22,154 nt of DNA from Plakobranchus ocellatus (Eukaryota > Mollusca > Gastropoda > Plakobranchidae), in contig BLXT01002217.1 in NCBI GenBank assembly GCA_019648995.1, forward strand, positions 1,361,249-1,383,402, given 5' to 3'. The translations under genes and the position numbers were made by a program. A model generated the notes under the pieces. The model was not told the origin of the DNA, did no database searches, and saw nothing but the letters and a program-made list of their open reading frames with translations. Of the stretch, positions 10,615-19,025 are shown one piece after another. Numbering within the stretch: the first letter of the stretch is position 1; the number at the start of each line of letters is the position of its first letter.

Positions 10615-11003
10615 ATGCTCCAAATGAGAACTCTCATGTATCAATGCAGTTTGGAGGCAAACCCACCCGTACAAGTTGGACTTATAACAGATCAGAACTT
10701 GTGGTGTGTCCACACTGCACAAAAAGCTTCCATTCCTCACAGCTTGAGCTCCACATAGCAAGCGCACATGGCTATGCTAGTGACTGGAGCAAAGCACCAG
10801 ATTTTGGGGCCAGTGCGGACGCTCGGAAGTCGCAGCCAGCATGTCCTGCTAAGTGCCCTATCTGTGATGGACAGTTTGCAAGGAATTTTACTTTGAAGAG
10901 ACATATGAAACACATTCATGGAGCTTCGCAGTGCCCCAAATGTTTGGAAATTCTGAAAGCTGGTGCAGATTTCAACAGGCATCTTATCTACTGTAACAAA
11001 TAA
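10615..11003 (+). CDS. Alternative terminal exon E5: three-finger module lacking ZF2
   Basis: The acceptor AG at 10613-10614 ends the tract TTTTTCTTTCTGC; AT completes the split codon (Asp with an upstream G), then APNENSH. After about 30 linker residues comes ZF1 at 10707-10769. Where other blocks have the near-invariant CGKGY finger, E5 has 28 residues of non-finger sequence (10770-10853, Ala/Ser/Lys-rich, with a CPAKCP pair of Cys). ZF3 (10854-10919) and ZF4 (10932-10994, ending HLIYC) follow, then Asn-Lys and TAA at 11001-11003. ZF3 contact positions are R, F, T, R, the same as in E9, which suggests E5 and E9 may share an origin. Losing ZF2 breaks the finger spacing, so E5 probably binds through ZF3 and ZF4 mainly. 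Confidence 0.86.
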
Positions 11004-12587
11004 GAAAGCTTCATTTGTGTGTACTTGTTCATTATTATTTTTATTGCAGTTACTGGTCCTATGCCTGTGTAAAATATGTAATTGTTTTGACTCAGGTCGC
11101 AGCTGTTTTCCTCATCTGTATAGATCTATATAAAATGTGTAGTGGCAGATAACAAAGCTTAAAGAGTTTCCACCACAATCAAGGTCGGTCCAGCAATTCT
11201 TGTGTTTCTGTCACTCTTATGGCTTGGGCTCAATGAGTGAAATCTTCTCTGGTGATATTTCACTCACTAGGGGCAAACTAGGCTTTTTACTTATACATGA
11301 AGGATTTGGGTTTTTTAATTACTGAAAGGAGAGGAGAATTTGTTCATGGCTTATGGTTTTTTTTTTTTTTGTTTTGTTTCTCTGTTTTAGCTATGACCGA
11401 GGTTTTTAAAAGAAGAAAAAAGGTCATGTTTGAAGACTGTTGTAGTTGCTGGTGTCTAAAGTACTTTTTTTTTTCATTACTCTATTTATAAATGTCACAA
11501 TGTCACATTTATAGTGAATGTTGTTTCATATTTTTTAGGCTTGGGTGGGATTTTTAAGTGCTTGTATAAAACTCATTTATATGTTGCCTTTGAAGTTTAT
11601 TTATTTTTGCCTTTGAGCTCGTATTTACATGCATCTTTGGTACTGGTTATTTAATTTAATTTTTTTTGTTGGGTTTTGTTTTGATTATTTTGCTTTATAA
11701 TGCAACATGAGTCAATTCTGCAAAGTTCTATAAAGGAGTGAAAATCTTGACTTTTTGTTTGCTTTACGCAGTGGAGATAACTTACTGATACTACTACATG
11801 CATTTTCTAAAATTGTCAAACTGTTGTTACTGTTACCAAAGAGAATGTATAAAAGGCAATGACAGTTGATGAAAGAGGACCATCTCTGCTTGCTTACTGT
11901 GAGAATTGATTACTTTAGGAACAAGTCAGCCTCTGCTTGTTTGTGCAGTGGCCACTGAGCTGTTATTTTTGCTTTATAACTAAATTTGTGTTTGGTTTTC
12001 CAATTTTGAATGTCGTTTGTAGAAATGTTTCAGCCTTACGTAATGTATTTATGTAAATAACTCTCAGGGATGATTAGTTTTGAATCCAAGACCATCAACT
12101 TGTTGTCACTGAGTGAGCTAATTTGTATTATTATTGTCAGAAAAACATCCGTTCCATGAAAAAGCTTTAGCAATGTACAAAGCTGATTGATTGCCTGATC
12201 TTGCATGCTAAGACAACAACACTGACCTCGGATGAACATGATTTGCTGTTTGTTTTTTAGTCCTGGGATTCAATTTGTCATTTATTTGAAATGCAGTTGT
12301 CTTTCTTTATATTGCTTTCAACCTAACAAGTGTGTTTGGACATAGATGGAAAATATTTTTTTGTAACTGAGTACAGGGTTTGAAAGAAAGTACCACATGA
12401 CGATGCATTTCATGATTTCTGCTGTCCCTGTAATTGTTCACATATTTTATAGATGTGTTTTTAATTTCATCATTGAAAGTGATCTGAAGTATATTGCTTT
12501 GCAATGATGCTTTTTAGTGTGTGTGTGTGTGTGAACCATGAGCAATTTATCATAGGGAGATCAAAAAGCTTATCTTTTTACTTTCAG
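11004..12587. other. 1.6 kb non-coding stretch between E5 and E6
   Basis: No AATAAA was seen here, so E5 must use a variant signal or share a distant one. Only T runs (11360, 11465, 11660) and a GT microsatellite at the right end stand out. No finger-like coding on either strand. Confidence 0.5.
12517..12533 (+). repeat. Short (GT)n microsatellite
   Basis: About eight GT units, some 55 bp before the E6 acceptor, so they fall inside the presumed intron. Confidence 0.9.
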
Positions 12588-12985
12588 ATGCAGCTGGTGT
12601 TCATGATCAGTTTCAGCCTGTAGCATTTGAATCAAGTCAAGCTTATCTTCATGGCAGTGATTATTTAGTTTGTGAGATATGTTCTCAAACTGTGCATCCT
12701 AAAAACATGAAAGCTCATCTCTCCGAGAGACATGGCCAGCACATGCCTTACGCCTGCTCCTTGTGTGGGAAGGGCTACCTCAGCTTTCCAGGCCTGCATT
12801 ACCACATGAAGAGCCATGAGGGAAGGACAGTTCTGTGCCCACTTTGTGATAAATCATTCTACAGAAACTATCATTTGAAACGGCACTTGAGGAGCGTTCA
12901 TAACACAGCTCTTTGCATGAATTGTAATGCTGTCTTGAAAATAGGCCCAGAGTTTAATAAGCATGTGCTGTTCTGTGTCAAATAA
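12588..12985 (+). CDS. Alternative terminal exon E6: four-zinc-finger module
   Basis: The acceptor AG at 12586-12587 follows CTTTTTACTTTC; AT completes the split codon and the frame reads AAGVHDQFQP. The first ATG in frame lies inside ZF1, so an independent start would destroy that finger. ZF1 12671-12733 (11 residues between the second Cys and first His), ZF2 12755-12817 (CGKGYLSFPGL), ZF3 12836-12901 and ZF4 12914-12976 (C2HC, ending HVLFC). ZF3 contact positions are R, Y, H, R. The TAA stop at 12983-12985 is itself part of an AATAAA hexamer. The next block's acceptor is only 80 bp away, so E6 opens a tight cluster with E7 and E8. Confidence 0.88.
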
Positions 12986-12986
12986 A
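12981..12986 (+). terminator. AATAAA hexamer overlapping the E6 stop codon
   Basis: The sequence GTC AAA TAA AAT contains AATAAA at 12981-12986, sharing all three bases of the stop. If used, the E6 3' UTR would be about 10 to 30 bases, ending before the E7 acceptor. Confidence 0.5.
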
Positions 12987-13065
12987 ATTCATTTTTTTTT
13001 TGGATATTTCGTTCATCCAAAAAACACAAGTTTCTCCTTTTTTTCTACTGCTTGTCTCATTTCAG

Positions 13066-13379
13066 GCTTCCAGACACATGGAGAGCTTGCTGAGTGGGGC
13101 ATGAGACCATCTTACTCTGGCTATTCTTATAGTGATATCCACATGCAAGAGTTTGTACCCTCAGTAAGAGGACATCAAACCCAAGTGTCACCAAGGCGAA
13201 CTGCTGATCAGGGTTCGAGTCAGGCAGTAACTTGTCCAGTCTGTGACAGGTCAATCTCTCGGAGAAGGGATATCAACCGCCATATGAAAACTGCCCACTC
13301 TGCAGCACAGTGTCCTACATGCTTGTGTATCTTTAAAGCTGGGATTACGTTTAGCCGCCATAGAGTATATTGCAAGTAA
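13066..13379 (+). CDS. Alternative terminal exon E7: two-finger module (ZF3 and ZF4 only)
   Basis: The acceptor AG at 13064-13065 follows a rich pyrimidine tract from 13030; GC completes the split codon (Gly with an upstream G), then FQTHGELAEWG. About 55 linker residues, Tyr/Ser/Arg-rich, show no trace of ZF1 or ZF2. ZF3 is at 13233-13298 and ZF4 at 13311-13373 (C2HC, ending HRVYC); the stop TAA follows one Lys. The conserved Phe of ZF3 is Ile here (DRSISRRRD), and the contact positions R, R, D, R are strongly basic. E7 has exactly the same coding length as E8, so the two may be tandem duplicates. No AATAAA lies before E8; its 3' UTR may run through E8. Confidence 0.86.
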
Positions 13380-13505
13380 ATTTTCCCCTGTGTCTTGAGT
13401 GCGAAAAAAATTAGAATTATTGATCACTAAAAGATGTTCGTGTTAAATTGGTAGATGAGCATGTCCAATTGTCCTTCAGGTATTATTTGTCTCCTTTGCT
13501 TTCAG

Positions 13506-13819
13506 ATGCAGCCACATTTCCTGTAAGGTATCAGTCATTACACCATCAAAGAGCAGATCAAACGTTAATGGAGACCCCATCTCACAGCATGAATAGGACA
13601 GAAACGCAATTCACTGCTCAAGAAGCACATTCGCCTTGGCATGTGAACTCAGGGCTGCTCAAAAAGCCAAGCTGTCCTGTTTGTGATAAGAAGTTTTCAC
13701 GCAGTTATGATGTGAAACGCCATCTGAGATGTGTGCACGGATCAAGCCAGTGTCCTAATTGTGGTCTAATTCTGAAAGCTGGTCAAGATTACAACAGACA
13801 TTTGGTTTACTGCAAATAA
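13506..13819 (+). CDS. Alternative terminal exon E8: two-finger module (ZF3 and ZF4 only)
   Basis: The acceptor AG at 13504-13505 follows TCTCCTTTGCTTTC; AT completes the split codon, then AATFPVRYQSL. The frame is open upstream by chance, but the acceptor position and phase match the other blocks. About 55 His/Gln/Thr-rich linker residues, then ZF3 13673-13738 and ZF4 13751-13813 (C2HC, ending HLVYC), Lys and TAA. ZF3 contact positions are R, Y, D, R. E7 and E8 have identical residue spacing throughout the fingers and equal total length (103 complete codons), but their linkers no longer resemble each other. The two-finger form recalls the short terminal exons of Drosophila lola, although the finger types differ. 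Confidence 0.86.
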
Positions 13820-14803
13820 TCTGTCAAAAATGGCAGGCAGATCAATGGGTTTTTATTTGCTCTGTGCTTGTCAAAACTGAGCATTTAAAAAAAATGATCT
13901 TTTTAATGTGATAGTCAATTATTTACTTGTTGCTGCTGTTTTCACATGTATTGCACATAAGAGTTTAAGAGATGAGGACGAATCTTCAAAATAGAATTGA
14001 CAACTAAAAATGTTAAACAACCAATATTGTTTTGTATTAGAATGTAATGCTGTTTTTTTTTCTGTGAAAAAAGGCGTGCATGGTTTGAATAAAGAAATGT
14101 AAAGGGATGAAACATAGCTTTATTACACACTATCTGTATACACACATTTGTCACCGATTCTCCTCTTTCTTTGTATCGTAATGGTTTCTTCTTTCTTTGA
14201 TGCAGATCTTGATCAATGCCCAAGGAAAAGAAGCAATCAAGGATAAGTTAATCTTGATTTCGTAAGAGCTAAGTTTAGAGCAAATTCAGGGAAAGTTTAG
14301 CATATTTGCACAGATTATTTGATCTGTTAATTGCTATTGCATGCTTTTTAGTTTTCAAATACCTGTAATGACTTGCCCTTGAAAAGACAACTCAGAAAAT
14401 TGGCTTGTATGTTTTGAAATTATATGTTGTAATATTTCTGTTCCTACTGAAGAAAAAAAATTGTGTGCGATGGCTTTGAGTAAGCATAGATTTTGCTACT
14501 ACAATACCACAGTACCTAATATGGTGTTATACAAGCTGTTGATACTAGGATATGGCTTTGTTGAATTGTCATGAGGAAGATTGTCTGCTCTAATTTATGT
14601 ATTTTCAGTATGATTTGCTTTTGTGTTATGTTACAGTAATATTGCCATGTCCTTTTTTGTTGCTCAAGTATCTACAAACTAAGCCTGTGATCTAAGTTTA
14701 AAAAAGAAGAAAGAATAAGGGGTATCATTATTTTGAATTAGCTAGATACAGACAGAGATTTTTAGTTACATTTGTTAAGGTTTCAAAAACTGTATATTTT
14801 CAG
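13820..14803. other. Non-coding stretch between E8 and E9
   Basis: Presumed E8 3' UTR, then intron. One AATAAA at 14088-14093; otherwise AT-rich with T and A runs and no recognised repeat. The segment ends at the TATATTTTCAG acceptor of E9. Confidence 0.5.
14088..14093 (+). terminator. Polyadenylation signal for E8, perhaps shared with E7
   Basis: First AATAAA after E7 and after E8, about 270 bp past the E8 stop. Transcripts ending in E7 could read through E8 to this signal. Confidence 0.5.
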
Positions 14804-15201
14804 ATGACCCTGTCTCTCTGAGACAACATGAACAAAGCTTCCTACCATCTAGTAACAACAGCTATGATCTTCAGCTGTTCCAAGGGACACAAAGCTCAAG
14901 TTCCTATCCATCAGAGGAGTCGCATCTATCTCAACGCGAAGTAGCATGTCCTCACTGCTCTCTCCTCATTCCAGAATGCTTTCTTAAGTCTCACCTTTCC
15001 AAGCAGCACGGTTCTAGCATGCCATACTGGTGTAAAGTGTGTGGCCGAGGCTATCTCAGTAACACTGGCTTATACTATCACATGGCAACACACAACGGGA
15101 AGGCCGTAAATTGCCCTGTCTGTGGCAAAACGTTTGCTCGAAAATTCACCTTAAACAGACACATGATGTATGCACATTACCATACTTTGCAACATTCATG
15201 A
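14804..15201 (+). CDS. Alternative terminal exon E9: three-finger module lacking ZF4
   Basis: The acceptor AG is at 14802-14803; AT completes the split codon, then DPVSLRQHEQS. About 47 Ser/Gln-rich linker residues contain no Met, so translation must come from a spliced upstream exon. ZF1 14947-15009, ZF2 15031-15093 (CGRGYLSNTGL), ZF3 15112-15177. Where ZF4 should begin (Q-C-x2-C) the frame reads YHTLQHS and ends at the TGA 15199-15201. Downstream bases do not encode a clear ZF4 in any frame, though a weak FEYIVAHSC reading follows the stop in the same frame. E9 is thus either a natural short form or a block that has lost its last finger. ZF3 contact positions R, F, T, R match E5. Confidence 0.82.
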
Positions 15202-16123
15202 CCAAAAAGAAAGTTTGAATATATTGTTGCTCATAGTTGTTTATGTTTGTCATATCTATTGTGAAAAAGCAATAGTGAAATGTATAATGAAGCATTATCT
15301 ATTAGAAGCATTGCATTATAGGAGTAAATTTTTTTTCAACACCTTTAGATTAGAGGTTTTTTAGTTCTGTTTATTAGATAATGATCTGATTAGTTATTGG
15401 TGCTAATTTAAATTATGTTAAACTGCAGATCTGGTATAAATTTATTTTGGCAATGTTTGGTTGATAAATTTCGATGTAGTTACATGCACTCGTGTCAGTC
15501 TACGGGTTGCAGTGCCTTTACTTGTGTCTGTGATTATACTCTAATTTGTAATTTACTAATATTTTGGCATTCAAATGTTTTTGAATTTGAAAAAAATTAT
15601 ATACAGAAACTTGCCCATGTCTCAGAACTTGTAAAATCAACATGAGGATTCATTTCATCATCAAAACAATGATTTTTTTCAATTATATGAAGTGTTAATA
15701 CTTTTAGCTTGTTTTGAAATAATACAATACACTGTAGCACAGTCCATCACAACTGTAAAGCAATCTGATACAAAAAAATCCTGTGGCAAAGTATTAGGAT
15801 TCACGAATCAAAAGGCAAATTTTTTAAAATATCCCCTGGCCTGGTATTAGCATTACAATCAAAACTTCCATAAACGTGAGGCAGTTGTTTGGCCCTCCCT
15901 TAGCTATAGATGGTAACCTTTCACTCTGTACTGAACGTAAGGCATGTATGTGTCAAGTCATCGTCAGTGTTGCTATAATATATGGTTTGATACGACTTCT
16001 TTTGTGTTTAATTCTTTTCTTTGGTTAATGAAGACTAATTTTCAATTTTTGCTTGTGTACCTTGAAATCAAACTGCAAATGTTAAGGTTATTTAGGAATT
16101 GTTTGGACTATGTAATGTCTGTT
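15202..16123. other. Non-coding stretch after E9
   Basis: AT-rich, no AATAAA seen, no finger-like coding. It ends at the 28-bp minisatellite. Confidence 0.5.
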
Positions 16124-16318
16124 ACTTTAGCTATAGATCTGTGACGGTGTACTTTGGCTATAGATTTGTGAATGGTATACTTTGGCTATAGATCTGTGAC
16201 TGGTGTACTTTGGCTATAGATTTGTGAATGGTATACTTTGGCTATAGATCTGTGAATGATATACTTTGGCTATAGATTTGTGAATGGTATACTTTGGCTG
16301 TAGATCTGTGAATGGTGT
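16124..16318 (+). repeat. 28-bp minisatellite, seven copies with alternating types
   Basis: Seven tandem copies of a unit close to ACTTTGGCTATAGATTTGTG plus AATGGTAT start at 16124, 16151, 16179, 16207, 16235, 16263 and 16291 (the first is 27 bp). Copies 2, 4 and 6 are identical and have GATTTG; copies 1, 3, 5 and 7 have GATCTG and vary at other sites. The array therefore has a 56-bp higher-order period and probably grew by dimer duplication. Confidence 0.95.
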
Positions 16319-16660
16319 AAATGGACAAATCTTTAAATTTAAGTGTTTGTGTTGCTGTTATTAAGTATGCTGCGTTTGAGCTCCCTTTGTTTTTATTTGT
16401 GTATTTTGTTTATATTCTACTGTCATCTGAGCTTTGTAAGAAGGATCAGCTCTTACCATTTTTTTTTGTTTCTGTTTCTTTTGAAAGACTAGATAGTTCT
16501 GTAGTTGTATAAGTGTGTGTGTTATCTGATAAAGCCCTGAGAGGGTTTCGGTGAAGATCAACAAAGTCGGCTTAAATGTTCCAATATCTAAAAGTAGAAG
16601 AAATGGTTTTTGCCAGGGTTTCTGCCTTTGAGTTCATGCACTTTCTTTATTGTTTCACAG
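16319..16660. other. Non-coding stretch ahead of E10
   Basis: T-rich intron-like sequence. The open frame running into E10 from 16576 lacks any motif before the acceptor and is taken as intron. Confidence 0.5.
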
Positions 16661-17121
16661 GGCTCAATCCCTCTGGCCAACCTAGCACTCTCAAACCTGC
16701 TTACGATATCTTCTCCATGAGGTCGCCAGAAACATATAATTTCTCAAGTTTCAAAGGACCGAGAGGAATGTCTTCAAAGATAACACCAACAGTAATGCAC
16801 ATTTGCCCACACTGTCCGAATCGTTTCTCAGATTATTTTTCTATGAACGACCATCTTGGTGAAGTTCACAATTTGCAGCCTCCGTTGCAGTGCCAGGTGT
16901 GTGGGAAAGGCTACCAAAGCCTCACAGGCCTCAACCTCCACATGGAGCTGCACAGTGGGAAAACCCACCTCTGCCCTATCTGTGACTCCAAGTTCACACA
17001 GAAGGGCACAATAAAGCACCACCTGCGCAAGGTGCATAAAATGGCTCAGTGTCAGAACTGCGTGTCTGTGTTTCGAATAGGGGAAGAATTCAACCAACAT
17101 GTTCTGCGTTGTCATAAATGA
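16661..17121 (+). CDS. Alternative terminal exon E10: four-zinc-finger module
   Basis: The acceptor AG at 16659-16660 follows CTTTCTTTATTGTTTCAC; GG completes the split codon (Gly with an upstream G), then LNPSGQPSTLK. About 46 linker residues rich in Ser, Pro and Thr. ZF1 16804-16869, ZF2 16891-16953 (CGKGYQSLTGL), ZF3 16972-17037 and ZF4 17050-17112 (C2HC, ending HVLRC), then His-Lys and TGA at 17119-17121. ZF3 contact positions are Q, G, T, H; its DSKFTQ start is shared with E1, and ZF4 (FRIGEEFNQHVL) is also close to E1, which makes E1 a likely close relative. The finger part looks clearly more GC-rich than the flanks. All zinc ligands are intact. Confidence 0.89.
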
Positions 17122-18089
17122 AAAAAGTTGTGGTTTTATTTTTCTCAAATTGCTCTGGAACACTGGATCAGTCAGATTTGTTTTGTCATATTTTTGTGGT
17201 TTTTCCACTCATTTATGCATATGTAAATTATTTTATTTTATAAATTTTATTTTGCTATAATAAGAGTTATATCGTTAGAGGGATTATAATAATCGTTGTA
17301 TCCTTAGAGAGCTCACGATCAGTAACTCTTAATGTACATTTTACTGTGGAAAGATAGATTTGTCTTTACAGGGAATACTGGTTGTTTTTTTTTTTCATAC
17401 ACACAAATTAGAAAATCAGGAATATTGGCAAATTAATCCACCCTTGATACTTCATTGGCTAAGTATGTGTTGAATAGTAAATACTTCTAGAAGTTTTAGG
17501 TGTATTTTTTTTTCCCTGAACACTTGTAGTTATATATTGTAGAATTAGGTTGTATCACCTCATTACATTTATGCATATTTGTGTATGTAACTATCAAGGA
17601 GTACTTGACCATATCAATATCATTGACAGGTTTTGTGTATGTCACAATATTTGTGCCTAATTTATTTCAATATGTCATTTAGAAGTATTTTTGTGAATTC
17701 CTTTTTTTATATCATTACTAAGTAATATTCACTTACGTTTTCACAATTTGAATACTTGCTTGTGTGCAATCAAATTCCTTGTTTTGAGCTGATTTTATTT
17801 TCTAAAATTTTGCAAAGAGAAAAATCGGTATCCTGAACTGCATGTAAATCTGCCAGTACGAAGGGAAAGATATTTGTATGTGCCTAAAAAGATGTGCTTT
17901 GAGTGTCAATTTATCAAATGTGTTTGTTACTATCTTTAAGGTTTTTATCTAAGTTATTAGTACAAACTTGAAAACATTTTTTTTTTTGCTATTTATGTGA
18001 GAGTAAAGTATGCATTGCAGAGGGACTTATCTCTAATGAATTGTCAGAAAAAAGTACTTCGACCATTTTTTTTTTGTTTGTTATTACAG
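17122..18089. other. Non-coding stretch between E10 and E11
   Basis: No AATAAA seen; a TATAAA at 17239-17244, 118 bp after the E10 stop, might act as a variant polyadenylation signal. AT-rich with T runs and no recognised repeat or finger-like coding. Confidence 0.45.
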
Positions 18090-18562
18090 ATCAGTTGAGA
18101 TGGAAATCAAATCATATAAACCCTGCTTCAAGTAGCAGCCTGGTGGAAGGGCATGTTTTACCTTACCAGGAGCCAGGAGGGTCATCTGTAGGGCAAACAG
18201 AAGCATATAGAAATAGTTGTGTTTCAGCCCGCCCAGCTGATTTCAAATGCCCCTACTGCTCTACAACTTGGCCAAGTAAATCTGTCATGCAGAGCCATAT
18301 CTCGCAAAATCATAGTGATCAGCTGCCCTACATATGCTCTCTGTGTGGAAAAGGCTACCTCTCACAAGGAGGTTTGAACCTGCACCTTCAAATGCATCAG
18401 GGGAGATTCTATCAGTGTTCTCTGTGTGATGCAAGGTTTTCACAAAAGGGTAAAGTTAAGAGGCACCTAAGGAATATTCACTCCGCCTCTCAGTGCTCCA
18501 CTTGTTCTGGGATCTTTAAACTAGGAGAGGAATACAACAGGCATGTCTTAATGTGCACATAG
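18090..18562 (+). CDS. Alternative terminal exon E11: four-zinc-finger module, last in the series
   Basis: The acceptor AG at 18088-18089 follows a T run and GTTTGTTATTAC; AT completes the split codon, then QLRWKSNHINP. About 52 linker residues rich in Ser, Gly and Pro. ZF1 18248-18313 (with Trp in place of the usual Phe), ZF2 18335-18397 (CGKGYLSQGGL), ZF3 18416-18481 and ZF4 18494-18556 (C2HC, ending HVLMC), Thr and TAG at 18560-18562. ZF3 contact positions are Q, G, K, R; the Q-K-G start is shared with E10, so the two neighbours may be a duplicate pair. It is the rightmost finger block in the window; none follows in the remaining 3.6 kb. Confidence 0.89.
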
Positions 18563-18901
18563 TTTACACCGCGTGATCTTTTCAACCACACTTCCATATA
18601 TAAATATACGTTGCAAATGACCAGGTGTGATAAAAGTATTCATACCAATTCCAATGTTAAGTTTAAGAAAAATGAAGAATTGAAAAGATGCTCCCAGTTT
18701 TGCAGAAAACTGTTTGGCTTGTCAAGGTAAACTACGGTTTTGAGTAAATAGCAAAACCATATATGTATTGTTGTTGTAATAGACCATTTTTAATTTCAAT
18801 ACAGTCTGAAGAGATATTAAACACAGTTGCGAAATGTTTGTTCTGAAGGAGTATTTCTTATTGTGTATTTTGTGCTTGATTTTCAACAGATGTTATTTAT
18901 G

Positions 18902-18907
18902 AATAAA
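18902..18907 (+). terminator. Polyadenylation signal for E11
   Basis: AATAAA 340 bp after the stop; a second copy stands at 19020-19025. Confidence 0.55.
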
Positions 18908-19019
18908 CCTCTTCATCTACATGTTGTTAATGTTATGTTAGGTCGTCAACGAAATTATCCATCTTTTTTTTTTTTCTATTCTGTTGTTTTGTGAACTGTT
19001 TTAATTCAACAGTTTATCA

Positions 19020-19025
19020 AATAAA
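19020..19025 (+). terminator. Second polyadenylation signal for E11
   Basis: AATAAA 118 bp after the first one, a possible alternative end. Confidence 0.4.

Noticed and set aside
16828-17208. 126-residue minus-strand open frame over E10
   Set aside because: It is the reverse reading of the intact four-finger block; no independent motif.
229-18562. Calling the locus lola, tramtrack or another named gene
   Set aside because: The layout is similar to lola but the finger types and spacing differ, and the N-terminal part is not in the window. No symbol is justified.
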